40,746 nt of DNA from Tatumella sp. JGM91. GTDB lineage: Bacteria > Pseudomonadota > Gammaproteobacteria > Enterobacterales > Enterobacteriaceae. Below, piece after piece: positions 23,802 through 32,229 of the stretch; position 1 is the first letter of the stretch; each line of letters opens with the position of its first letter. The stretch covers positions 1 to 40,746 of the forward strand of contig NZ_JAERJP010000026.1 in the NCBI RefSeq assembly GCF_018257575.1, given 5' to 3'. The notes below the pieces were generated by a model. It was not told where the DNA came from. It did no database searches and worked only from the letters and a program-made list of their open reading frames with translations. Position numbers and translations under genes: made by a program.

Positions 23802-24716
23802 ATGAATATTATGCATCCGGTGTTACGCCGTCTTGACCTTAACCTGTTGCTGGCCCTGGATGCTATCTTCCGTCATGGCTCGGTCCGGCGGGCAGCGGCA
23901 GAACTTGCAGTCAGTAACTCGGCACTCAGCCATGCCCTTTCGCGGTTACGGGAAGCCCTGAATGATCCGTTGTTTTACCGGGAAGGGCAGCGGATGGTAC
24001 CCAGCGTATATGCCATGCGACTGGCTCCGGCAATTGCCCCGCTACTTGCAGAACTGAATAACCAGCTGGCCCCTCAGGCTGAGTTTGAACCACTGACCAG
24101 TCAGGAGTGCTTCACCATAGGAATTACGGATTACACGGCATCCAGTGTTTTTCCGCAACTGATGAACTCCCTGCAGCAGAAAGGGCCGGGACTGAGTTTC
24201 GACTTACGCTATTTATCCTCTTCGCTGGCATTAAATGAATTACTGGCCGGTGAAATCGACCTGGCGCTTGGCTTCAGTGTACCTGATGGGGCTGCTCATC
24301 CCGATGTACAGGAAATAGACTGGCTACAGGATGAGTATGTGGTGATCAGTCGTTTGCAACGTGATTCACTGACACTGAATGAGTATCTGTCAGCCCGCCA
24401 TCTGGTGGTAACCCCGTGGAACGAACGGCAGAGTGTGCTTGACCGGCAATTAGCCCGACTGGGGCACCAGCGACAGATAGCCATAAAAACACCATCGATG
24501 TTAAGTGGTCCCTGGATAGTGGCAGAAAGCGAGTTACTGATGGCTATCCCGCGTCGTGCGGCAGAACGGTTCCTGCACTCGGCGGGGATAAGGATCTTTC
24601 CACTGCCGTTTTATGCGCCTCCCTTTACAGTGAAAATTTTATCTCACCAGCGCAGTGGTAAAAAGAACGCTACTGACTGGCTGAAACGTTTGTTATGCGC
24701 CATGGAAAAGTCCTGA
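23802..24716 (+). CDS. LysR-family regulator (NodD/PcpR-like subgroup)
   Basis: This 304-residue LysR regulator opens with LRRLDLNLLLALDAIFRHGSV and RRAAAELAVSNSALSHALSRLREAL, the HTH typical of the NodD/NahR-like branch. The effector domain follows (about 92-300). The ATG at 23802 is used, with a second ATG at 23811. It is divergent from the GNAT gene, with only 84 bp between them, and may control it. No inducer can be inferred. Confidence 0.88.
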   Translation: MNIMHPVLRRLDLNLLLALDAIFRHGSVRRAAAELAVSNSALSHALSRLREALNDPLFYREGQRMVPSVYAMRLAPAIAPLLAELNNQLAPQAEFEPLTSQECFTIGITDYTASSVFPQLMNSLQQKGPGLSFDLRYLSSSLALNELLAGEIDLALGFSVPDGAAHPDVQEIDWLQDEYVVISRLQRDSLTLNEYLSARHLVVTPWNERQSVLDRQLARLGHQRQIAIKTPSMLSGPWIVAESELLMAIPRRAAERFLHSAGIRIFPLPFYAPPFTVKILSHQRSGKKNATDWLKRLLCAMEKS

Positions 24717-24766
24717 ACACTGGCCTGAGGTCACGATAACCGGCGGCGGTTAGCGGAACAGTATAT

Positions 24767-24791
24767 GTCTGCGGGCAGGATTCCCGCAGAC
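24767..24791. terminator. Hairpin between convergent LysR and APC permease genes
   Basis: GTCTGCGGG and CCCGCAGAC pair perfectly across a 7-base loop, 10 bases past the permease stop. No T run follows on either strand. Confidence 0.5.
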
Positions 24792-24800
24792 CCGGGATAA

Positions 24801-26189
24801 CTACCCCCGGACTTTTACTGTTCTGCGGGTTGACAGAAAATAGCTCACCACCAGACAGACCAGAATAATCCAGGGGATCAGGGATACCAGCAAAGAGTGG
24901 CTGCCACTCAGTGTTTGCAGGTTATTAATCACTAATACAATCGTGGCGGCCATGCAGATAAATGACAACACAGGTGCCCATAAGATGGTGAAAGGATGAT
25001 GGTTGCTGCGGATACGGCGGAAAAATAAAACGACCGCAGCGCTGACACCTAACTGAAGTATCAGAATACATAAGGTGGCAATTGCAGAGCCAACGGCAAA
25101 AATCTGTAGCATCGGGTCAAAACCGGTACTGCCGATACCCGCCAGCAGCATTAGCATAATCACACTGTGTAAATGACTGGCATTGTGCGGAGTCCCGTTA
25201 TCCGGATGGGTTTTACAGAGTTCTTTCCAGATAAGTCCGTCCCGGCTGATATTAAACAGATAGCGTGAAATATTATTGTGAAATGCCAGGGTGGCGGCAA
25301 ACAGACTGGTTATCAGCAGTACCGACATAATTTCAACAGCCAGGTTACCGACATACTGACGGGTAATATTAAACACAAAATTACCCGGGTCTTTACTGGC
25401 GATAGCCACAATCTGGTCGAATCCATAAGCCTGAATCAGCGCCCAGCTGGTAAAACAAAAGAAACCGGTGATCAATAACAGGGCACAGAGAGTTGCCCGT
25501 GGCACGGTTTTTTCCGGATTCCTGCATTCTTCGGCATAAATTGCTGTCGACTCGAATCCAATAAAACTGGCGATAGTGAAAATAAAAGCGATCCCCAGAT
25601 TACCGTGTAAAAATACGGCAGGTTCAAAAGACTGGTAACTGAAGGGGGTTGTTTTTTTGACCAGCAGACAAATATCTGTCAGTAATACAATACCTGCTTC
25701 TGCCAGCATTAATACCCCAAGGATTTTACCGCCGATTTCGACCCGCTTTATACTCAGCATCCAGACGATAATGATAAAAATCATACTCAGTAGCCACCAG
25801 GGGATATCGGTATTTAAATGCTGTTCCAGAAAGAGTTGTGTGAAATATCCCAGCATTGCCACAACCGCAATCTGCACCGAGATATAGGCTATCAGCGCCA
25901 GTACTGAGGCGGGTGCTCCCCAGTTTTTTCCGAGCCCGGTAGAAATGTAGGTATAGAATGCCCCTGAGTTTTTTATATGGCGGCTCATGGTGACAAAGCC
26001 GACAGAAAATAACATCAGGATGATGCATGAAAAAATATAAAATACCGGAATCCCGCCACCGTTACCGGCAATAATTGCAACGGGCAATCCGCCCACCACC
26101 CCGGTGAGGGGGGATGCGGCAGCGATAACAAAAAAAACCAGGGAAAATAAACCTAACGTATTTTTACGCAGGCCGGAATTATGGTTCAT
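24801..26189 (-). CDS. APC-superfamily amino acid/amine permease
   Basis: A 462-residue inner-membrane permease with about 12 hydrophobic segments. The first helix carries LVFFVIAAASPLTGVVGG, the substrate-binding unwound segment of APC transporters, and IASFIGFESTAIYAEECRNPEKTVPRA appears near residue 210. It lies between an unrelated LysR gene and an AraC-type regulator and is oriented with the latter. Across the regulator is an amino-acid/amine oxidation operon (27380-30268), so it is the probable importer for that pathway. The exact substrate is unknown. Confidence 0.87.
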   Translation of the reverse strand: MNHNSGLRKNTLGLFSLVFFVIAAASPLTGVVGGLPVAIIAGNGGGIPVFYIFSCIILMLFSVGFVTMSRHIKNSGAFYTYISTGLGKNWGAPASVLALIAYISVQIAVVAMLGYFTQLFLEQHLNTDIPWWLLSMIFIIIVWMLSIKRVEIGGKILGVLMLAEAGIVLLTDICLLVKKTTPFSYQSFEPAVFLHGNLGIAFIFTIASFIGFESTAIYAEECRNPEKTVPRATLCALLLITGFFCFTSWALIQAYGFDQIVAIASKDPGNFVFNITRQYVGNLAVEIMSVLLITSLFAATLAFHNNISRYLFNISRDGLIWKELCKTHPDNGTPHNASHLHSVIMLMLLAGIGSTGFDPMLQIFAVGSAIATLCILILQLGVSAAVVLFFRRIRSNHHPFTILWAPVLSFICMAATIVLVINNLQTLSGSHSLLVSLIPWIILVCLVVSYFLSTRRTVKVRG

Positions 26190-26336
26190 CGCTTATACCT
26201 CTGTCCGGGGAGAAATAACCTGCGCCGTGAAACTGAGCTGAGACGCGGAATATTTCTGCATCATTTATCAGCGATAGTGTCAGCGTATAGAATAAATCGG
26301 ACAGACTGACAGTGCATGGCTGCACTGATTCGGTGA

Positions 26337-27167
26337 TCAATGAAAACGTAAACGGTGCGTATATGCCTGGCCGCTAATTTTCCGCTGATAATCTCGCGGA
26401 GTTGTGCTGACCGACTTTTTAAACTCCCGCAGAAAATGTGACTGGTCACTGAACCCTAAATCACAGGCAAGCTCACTGAATGATAAGCTCTGTCGGGCAT
26501 GAATACTGTTTAATGCCGACTGACAGCGTAAGATATTACAAAAAGCTTTAGGGGATAGCCCCGTATCCTGGCGGAACTGGCGTTGAATTGTCCGGCAGGT
26601 GTAACCGGTCAGGATTTCCAGCTGGTCAATACGCAGGTTACCTTTATATTGGCCCATCACTTGCAACAGTTGCGCTGTCAGGGGCGATGATTTACGCACC
26701 AGTCGCGTGGCGAAAAAGGCATTGAATAAAGCGATTTTGCGGCTGAAACCACAGGCCTGAGTAATCAGTTCACAAGCCTGCTGTACGCCCGGCACCACAT
26801 CCGTAAAACTGAATTCACGGTCCGGAATATCCGTGGCATCAATATCCAGAAAATCAGGAATAATACCTGCCGTAAACCGTACCCCGAAATAAGGGTGCCG
26901 GTGTTTCATATTTGCACTGCGGGCCTGCAGAGTCGTACCACAGACTCTGCCTCCGGGGTTGTCAGGATCACAATCAAAAACAATGTCCACACATCCGTCC
27001 GGGACCGCCAGGGTGAATTCGGCACCCGGGGCAAGATCAAAACTGTAAAAGTGGGATATTGCCGGATCAGCTGATCCCTGCAGTGTGTAGTGCCCGGCGG
27101 CATTCAGTACAAACCATGGCTGCTCAGGCTGAAAACGGCCATGGATATTGACATTATTGTATTGCAT
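26337..27167 (-). CDS. AraC-family transcriptional regulator
   Basis: The 276-residue protein has an N-terminal sensor region (about 1-150) containing ISHFYSFDLAPGAEF and PDGCVDIVFDCD, the pattern of DUF6597-type sensor domains. A C-terminal AraC DNA-binding domain (about 170-262) includes GYTCRTIQRQFRQDTGLSPKAF and LACDLGFSDQSHFLREFKK. It is transcribed divergently from the catabolic operon starting at 27380 and in the same direction as the permease gene at 24801-26189. It is the best candidate activator of both. ATG 27167 is used. Confidence 0.88.
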   Translation of the reverse strand: MQYNNVNIHGRFQPEQPWFVLNAAGHYTLQGSADPAISHFYSFDLAPGAEFTLAVPDGCVDIVFDCDPDNPGGRVCGTTLQARSANMKHRHPYFGVRFTAGIIPDFLDIDATDIPDREFSFTDVVPGVQQACELITQACGFSRKIALFNAFFATRLVRKSSPLTAQLLQVMGQYKGNLRIDQLEILTGYTCRTIQRQFRQDTGLSPKAFCNILRCQSALNSIHARQSLSFSELACDLGFSDQSHFLREFKKSVSTTPRDYQRKISGQAYTHRLRFH

Positions 27168-27379
27168 CAGAACCCCTGCCTGTGACAGTCAAAAAAATAA
27201 ATAAAGCAATTCCTGTGCCACAGCATTTATTCACCGTGTCGCAAATATTCAATACAGCCGGCAGGCTGGCAGGTTATTTCTGTCTGTATTACCGGACAAC
27301 AGGATAACCGATCACTATTTGGTCTGTTGCCGTGTCTGTATTGATTGTTTGTGAACAGGCTGCCGGCCGGGAGAAAAAA

Positions 27380-28519
27380 ATGACTGATTCAACCAGAGTG
27401 GATTTTATTTATTTATCCGAGCAGGACATGATCCGTGCCGGAGTAACAGATATGGCAGCCTGTGTTGACACTATGGAAGAGATGTTCGGGTTGTTATACC
27501 ACGGTGATTATCGCATGGCAGGGCCAAACAATGATTCTCATGGCGCAATGGTAACCTTTCCTGAAAATTCACCTTTCCCCGCGATGCCGAAACCCACAGC
27601 AGACCGCCGTATGATGGCAATGCCTGCCTATCTGGGCGGCAACTTTTGTACCTCAGGGGTCAAATGGTACGGTTCAAATATTGCTAATCGCGAAAAAGGC
27701 CTGCCGCGCTCTATTCTAATGATGACGCTGAATGATGCTGATACCGGTGCTCCGCTGGCACATATGTCAGCTAATCTGCTATCGGCTTATCGTACCGGGG
27801 CTATCCCCGGTGTCGGAGCCAGGTATCTGGCGCGAAAAGACTCAAAAGTGGTTGGTCTGCTGGGGCCCGGCGTGATGGGGAAAACGACCCTGGCAGCGTT
27901 TATGGCAGCATGCCCGCAGATTGATACCCTGAAAGTCAAAGGGCGCGGACAACAGAGCCTGGACAGATTTCTGAGCTGGGTCGCCAGTAACTACCCGCAA
28001 ATTACCACAGTCACAGTGGCGGACACTCTCGAACAGTTGGTCAGGGGCAGTGACATCATCAGCTATTGTAACTCCGGAGAAACCGGAGACCCGTCGTCCT
28101 ATCCGCTGGTAAAACGGGAGTGGGTAAAAGCGGGTGCGTTTCTGGCTATGCCTGCCCTGTGCAATATCGACCAGGCGATGGAACAGCCGGATGTCCGAAA
28201 AGTTCTGGACAATCCTGGCCTGTACAAAGCCTGGGTCGCTGAAGTGCCTGCACCCGCCCATAACACGATCCCGATTATCGGTGTCCGTTTTATGGATATG
28301 CTCAGGGAAGGGACACTGACCGCTGATCAGCTTGAAGATATGGGAAAAATCGTTGCCGGTGAAGCCAGAGGCCGTATCAGTGATCAGGAAATTATCATCA
28401 TGTCTGTCGGCGGAATGCCGGTTGAGGATGTTGCATGGGGAACGGTTGTTTATCGCAATGCCAAAGCAAAAGGCATTGGCGTAACCCTTAACCTTTGGGA
28501 AACCCCCGAACTTATTTAA
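27380..28519 (+). CDS. Ornithine cyclodeaminase / mu-crystallin family protein
   Basis: The 379 residues contain the OCD/mu-crystallin fold. The N-terminal part has MMAMPAYLGGNFCTSGVKWYGSN, the substrate-side Lys region, and MMTLNDADTGAPLAHMSANLLSAYRTGAI split by a loop. A Rossmann NAD(P) site follows (KVVGLLGPGVMGKTTLAAFM near residue 155). Family members include ornithine cyclodeaminase, ketimine reductases and amino-acid dehydrogenases. Close relatives are often annotated 'tyramine oxidase subunit B', which is not evidence of activity here. ATG 27380 has CGGGAG six bases upstream; a GTG at 27332 is rejected. It is first in a tight operon with ridA-like and FAD-oxidase genes (gaps of 15 bp each). 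Confidence 0.85.
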   Translation: MTDSTRVDFIYLSEQDMIRAGVTDMAACVDTMEEMFGLLYHGDYRMAGPNNDSHGAMVTFPENSPFPAMPKPTADRRMMAMPAYLGGNFCTSGVKWYGSNIANREKGLPRSILMMTLNDADTGAPLAHMSANLLSAYRTGAIPGVGARYLARKDSKVVGLLGPGVMGKTTLAAFMAACPQIDTLKVKGRGQQSLDRFLSWVASNYPQITTVTVADTLEQLVRGSDIISYCNSGETGDPSSYPLVKREWVKAGAFLAMPALCNIDQAMEQPDVRKVLDNPGLYKAWVAEVPAPAHNTIPIIGVRFMDMLREGTLTADQLEDMGKIVAGEARGRISDQEIIIMSVGGMPVEDVAWGTVVYRNAKAKGIGVTLNLWETPELI

Positions 28520-28534
28520 TTATCAGGATATCTT

Positions 28535-28957
28535 ATGACGACTGTAACCAGACTTACTACCGGTTCTGAATTTGAAAAAAAAGCCAGTTACTCACGTTTG
28601 GTGATGCTGGATAACTGGATCTTCGTTTCAAACACCGCCGGACGGCATCCGGTGACAAGACAAATACCGGAAGATTTACGGCAACAGACTCTGCAGGTGT
28701 TTGCCAATATTGAAACTGCGCTGGCAGCGGTGGGCGCCTCACTGCGCGATGTCGTGTGCTCACGGGTCTTTATCCAGCAACCAGCGGATGTTGCTACAGT
28801 AATGGCGATTATTGGTGAGAAATTTCACGGGATTAATCCGGCATCGACCGTTACCTGTCCGCCACTCGGTTCTGAGATGTATAAGGTTGAGCTTGAGGTT
28901 ACGGCATATCGTGGTGCGGGAACAGCGGAAGTGCGGCAAATCACCCTGCCGCACTAA
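28535..28957 (+). CDS. RidA-family enamine/imine deaminase
   Basis: This 140-residue protein is of the YjgF/YER057c/UK114 family, whose archetype RidA hydrolyses reactive enamines and imines released by PLP or flavin enzymes. SRLVMLDNWIFVSNTAGRHP, the VCSRVFIQ segment with the conserved Arg and the KVELEVTAYR C-terminal strand support the call. It sits between the OCD-like gene and the FAD oxidase gene, so it should hydrolyse the imine formed by that oxidase. ATG 28535 has TCAGGA upstream, and the OCD-like gene ends 15 bp before it. Confidence 0.9.
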   Translation: MTTVTRLTTGSEFEKKASYSRLVMLDNWIFVSNTAGRHPVTRQIPEDLRQQTLQVFANIETALAAVGASLRDVVCSRVFIQQPADVATVMAIIGEKFHGINPASTVTCPPLGSEMYKVELEVTAYRGAGTAEVRQITLPH

Positions 28958-28972
28958 GACAGGAGATAATCT

Positions 28973-30268
28973 ATGGCACCAGTAATCATGCCGGTTAAAA
29001 CCGCAGAACAGATACCCGATAAATCGACCGTGATCATTATCGGCGGAGGCATTATCGGCCTGACAGCGGCACTGACTCTGGCAGAACGTGGGATACCTGT
29101 AGTGGTGCTGGAAAAGGGGGCCATCGCCGCAGAGCAGTCATCGAGAAACCTCGGCTGGATACGCAAAACCAGCAGAGCAAAAGAGGATATTCCCCTTGCA
29201 CGGGAAGCCGATCGGCTTTGGGCGGGCATGGCGGCCCGTACCGGGCATGATACGGGTTACCGCCAGTCAGGTATCATGTTTGTGGCCCGCAATGATGAAC
29301 AGATGGCGGCCCATGAACAATGGCACCGCAGTGTTGCCGGTGCCGGGCTTGATACACAGCTGCTTACCTCGTCAGATATTGTCCGGCAGGTGCCAGGCGG
29401 AACCACACACTGGGCGGGAGGCATTTATACTCCGTCGGACGGACGGGCAGAACCGACCCTGGCGGCGCCGGCAATTGCCGCAGCCGCGATAGCGAAAGGG
29501 GCTGTGATTGTCGAACAGTGTGCGGTACGTAGCCTGGTGACGACTAACGGAAAAGTCAGCGGGGTGATTAGCGAACGGGGAGAGATCCGTTGTGACCAGG
29601 TGTTACTGGCGGCAGGAGTCTGGTCTCGCCGCTTTCTGGGAAATTCGGGGATAAATCTGCCGGTCTTGCCGTTAATCTGCTCGGTTATGCGTACCCGGCC
29701 GATGGAAGGGCCTGCTGAGATCGCGGTAGGTGCCGCGGACTTTTCATTCCGCAAGCATCATGGCGGCGGTTTTATTATAACCCAGCGAGGCGCACTGGAT
29801 GCCCCCCTGACATGGGACCATTTACGGCTGGGGATCCGCTATCTGCCGCAACTGCGCCAGGCCCGGGATAACCTGCGGATCGGATTAGGACGACACTTTT
29901 TGCAGGATTGGATAATGGCACGGCACTGGCGTAATGACCAGATTACACCCTTTGAACAACAGCGTATCCTTGACCCGCAAGTGAATACCCGGCTGAATAA
30001 TGAAGCGCTGAAGAGTCTGCGTGCCGCATGGCCGGTGTTTGAACAGGCAACAGTGGAGCAGTCGTGGGCTGGCACCATCGATGTAACGCCGGACTCGTCC
30101 CCGGTGATTAGTCCTGTCAGCCGTATACCGGGCCTGACACTTGCGACCGGGTTCTCCGGCCATGGGTTTGGTACGTCGCCCGCCGCCGGTCAGCTGGCGG
30201 CAGATCTTATCTGCGGCGACAAGCCACTGGTCGATCCTGCACCCTACCGTTTTGAACGGCTGTTATAA
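28973..30268 (+). CDS. FAD-dependent amino-acid/amine oxidoreductase (DAO family)
   Basis: The 431-residue DAO-fold flavoenzyme has a dinucleotide-binding motif STVIIIGGGIIGLTAALTLA near residues 18-37, VVVLEKGAIAAEQSSRNLGW just after it, and a C-terminal FAD-contacting TGFSGHGFGTSPAAGQLAADL near 390. Such enzymes oxidise amino acids or secondary amines to imines, passing electrons to O2 or the respiratory chain. With RidA and an OCD-like protein in the same operon it is most likely the first step of an amino-acid/amine catabolic route. AGGAG (28963 region) precedes ATG 28973. No signal peptide is seen. Confidence 0.88.
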   Translation: MAPVIMPVKTAEQIPDKSTVIIIGGGIIGLTAALTLAERGIPVVVLEKGAIAAEQSSRNLGWIRKTSRAKEDIPLAREADRLWAGMAARTGHDTGYRQSGIMFVARNDEQMAAHEQWHRSVAGAGLDTQLLTSSDIVRQVPGGTTHWAGGIYTPSDGRAEPTLAAPAIAAAAIAKGAVIVEQCAVRSLVTTNGKVSGVISERGEIRCDQVLLAAGVWSRRFLGNSGINLPVLPLICSVMRTRPMEGPAEIAVGAADFSFRKHHGGGFIITQRGALDAPLTWDHLRLGIRYLPQLRQARDNLRIGLGRHFLQDWIMARHWRNDQITPFEQQRILDPQVNTRLNNEALKSLRAAWPVFEQATVEQSWAGTIDVTPDSSPVISPVSRIPGLTLATGFSGHGFGTSPAAGQLAADLICGDKPLVDPAPYRFERLL

Positions 30269-30434
30269 ACTGCCGGCAGCACAGAAAATCTGTCTGGTAC
30301 TGAATATGCAGATAAGAAGGGCGGATTTATATTCGCAGAGATTAATGCAGGCAGATAAACGGATAATAACGGAAAGTTATTCCGGGTCTGTATAAAAAAG
30401 AAAAATAACACTATCCTCGCGGACCGTTGAATAA

Positions 30435-30461
30435 TTACAGGGGGAGCGGCTCCCCCTGTAA
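30435..30461. terminator. Bidirectional hairpin terminator between oxidase operon and 30472 gene
   Basis: TTACAGGGGGAG-CGG-CTCCCCCTGTAA is a 12-bp perfect stem that ends 11 bases before the convergent gene's stop. T runs are weak on both strands. The rest of 30269-30434 shows nothing coding. Confidence 0.65.
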
Positions 30462-30471
30462 CTGCCCGCTG

Positions 30472-30981
30472 TTATTTTTTTAAGCCTTTAATGGTCAGAT
30501 AAATACTCACGATCAGACCGAGATAAAAGCCCGCACCGAGATGAATTGTGCGGAACAGGTCCTGTGCCATACCTGAATTTCTGCCAAAAGCATCGTTCAT
30601 ATCGCTCTCCAGCCCTTTAATTTTCATATAAGCGATAATCAGAAATAACAGAATGAAAATTAATGGAAGAGCATTACCAATCTTTGCCGGGATATCTTTA
30701 AAGTAGAAAGGATACACCGGGCCGAAAAAACCGATCAGTAATAGCAGGCTGTAAAAGCTGAAGGATGAACCGCCATTCATAAACCCGGACATATCACCAC
30801 CACTGGCAGTAATTTTCCATAAAGATAATGACAGGTTGCTGCCGAAACCAACATTTACAGTGGCAGTGGAAAGTATAAACCAGCCGATAAATAACAGCGG
30901 CAGACAGATAACGTTGGTATAACCAATCTTAGCTGCCAGTTTATCGATGGCGGATTTTACTGATAATTTTTGCTCGTTCAT
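30472..30981 (-). CDS. Hypothetical inner-membrane protein, four predicted membrane segments
   Basis: I do not recognise this 169-residue protein. Hydrophobic segments are visible near residues 24-42 (VICLPLLFIGWFILSTATV), 75-92 (FYSLLLLIGFFGPVYPFY), 103-118 (ALPLIFILLFLIIAYM) and 148-166 (LGAGFYLGLIVSIYLTIKG). The loop after the third segment is charged (KIKGLESDMNDAFGR). It is the last of three minus-strand genes after a secreted protein and a lipoprotein. Composition is more AT-rich than neighbouring blocks. A small envelope-associated role is an inference from location only. Confidence 0.7.
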   Translation of the reverse strand: MNEQKLSVKSAIDKLAAKIGYTNVICLPLLFIGWFILSTATVNVGFGSNLSLSLWKITASGGDMSGFMNGGSSFSFYSLLLLIGFFGPVYPFYFKDIPAKIGNALPLIFILLFLIIAYMKIKGLESDMNDAFGRNSGMAQDLFRTIHLGAGFYLGLIVSIYLTIKGLKK

Positions 30982-31015
30982 ATGTAGCCTTTATATTGTG
31001 TTAACTGTCCGGAGG

Positions 31016-31381
31016 TTAGTCAAAAATAACATTATCGGTATTTTTTAAATTATCGTAACATTTATCCAGATATACCTTTGAATCTCTGGCTGATTTTCGC
31101 ATCATTTCATACTGGTCATCCGCTGATTTTTTATGCTCAGCAAAAATTTTATCAACCAGTTTTTTCTCGAAGTCATAAAATGCCGGTGAATAATCTTCTT
31201 TAGCATCCTGCAGATGATATTGCCGGATAAAATCATCTTCCGGCATCCCTTGCAGGCTGTGGAATTCAGCAGAGGTATATAATGAATAAAGGTCAGTACA
31301 TAATTGCATTTTACTGACCGTGACTGAAGACAATGCCGGAACAGGCAGCAACAGAACAGCGGTAATAAGTAGTTTTTTCAA
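31016..31381 (-). CDS. Hypothetical secreted protein
   Basis: The 121-residue product starts at TTG 31381 (LKKLLITAVLLLPVPALSS), only 2 bases after the stop of the upstream lipoprotein gene, so translation is probably coupled. The first about 19 residues form a signal peptide cleaved near ALSS. The mature part is rich in charged residues, with two cysteines (CTDLYSLYTSAEF and YLDKCYDNL) that could form a disulfide. No family recognised. No ATG lies in a better position. Confidence 0.65.
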   Translation of the reverse strand: MKKLLITAVLLLPVPALSSVTVSKMQLCTDLYSLYTSAEFHSLQGMPEDDFIRQYHLQDAKEDYSPAFYDFEKKLVDKIFAEHKKSADDQYEMMRKSARDSKVYLDKCYDNLKNTDNVIFD

Positions 31382-31383
31382 TG

Positions 31384-31788
31384 TCAGCTGCCTGTCACGG
31401 AATAGCTGGAAACTCTGTCATTTTTAAGAGTGACAGTAACCTGTTTGGAGTGCCCCAGCGCGCCGGACCCTGAAGATGCCTGGGAGGCATAACCGGAATA
31501 GGCAGAAACCCCCGGGATATAGGCCATAACGGAACTGGCCATGCTGGCCATTTTTCCGGCTTTAGCGACGTCATTAGAAAGTGTGTAAGACAGGGTTTCC
31601 TGCCCGTTCACAATATTATCACTGTCCGGATTACCTAGCAGATTTATAACCTGTTGTCTGGTTGTTTTACCGGTTTTAATTTTAGCGGCAATGTCACTGG
31701 TTGAGATTGGATCCTGCGTCATCGTATTCATCTGTGCGCAGCCTGCAGTCATCAGTACCAGAACCGAAACAGCAATATACTTCTTCAT
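31384..31788 (-). CDS. Small SmpA/BamE-like lipoprotein
   Basis: A 134-residue lipoprotein with signal MKKYIAVSVLVLMTAGC; the lipobox TAGC places the lipidated Cys at residue 18. The segment ISTSDIAAKIKTGKTTRQQVINLLGNPDS matches the SmpA/OmlA (BamE-fold) start, KxGxTxxxVxxLLGxPxS, which also occurs in many small outer-membrane lipoproteins. A Gly/Ser-rich stretch (about 95-112) follows, then a final strand QVTVTLKNDRVSSYSVTG. It is the first of three minus-strand genes. Function is unknown. Confidence 0.75.
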   Translation of the reverse strand: MKKYIAVSVLVLMTAGCAQMNTMTQDPISTSDIAAKIKTGKTTRQQVINLLGNPDSDNIVNGQETLSYTLSNDVAKAGKMASMASSVMAYIPGVSAYSGYASQASSGSGALGHSKQVTVTLKNDRVSSYSVTGS

Positions 31789-32229
31789 TAGTCACCCTTA
31801 AGTTATTCTTTATAATTTAGCGAGACTGATGATATATAAATATGTAAATTATTTGTATTTTTTATTTCAGGATGATTTTTGGTGTTATGTTGCTGATTTT
31901 TATTATCTTTTTTGTCTTATCCTGTTTTTTGTGAATAGTTTTTTTTGTAGCAAAATATTTCATCTGGTTTTTCATCAAAAAATAAGATCATTTTTTCTGA
32001 TGCATTATTGCGGCGGCAGGGATTTACGATGCTGGTGAAAGAGCTGTCTCTGTCCGCCCGCCTGTCTGGTTATCCTGCTGCGTCAGGGGGAGTGTTATAC
32101 AGTGACCGGGACTTTGCCAGAGCAAGCCATACAGCAGCCCGTGGTGACGAACTGCTGTATGCAATGGTAGTCATTTCCCGTACTGCTGTTTATCCCGGGC
32201 GGCGGGGAGTGGCAGGGAAATCCGGAGGA
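31789..32229. other. Gene-free AT-rich spacer
   Basis: From about 31800 to 32000 the DNA is strongly AT-rich with long T runs, the kind of sequence bound by nucleoid proteins such as H-NS. From 32000 to 32229 composition returns to normal. An open frame on the plus strand (32008-32274) runs into the 3' end of the nifJ-type gene, resembles nothing known to me, and lacks a ribosome binding site. I see no supported gene. Confidence 0.6.
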
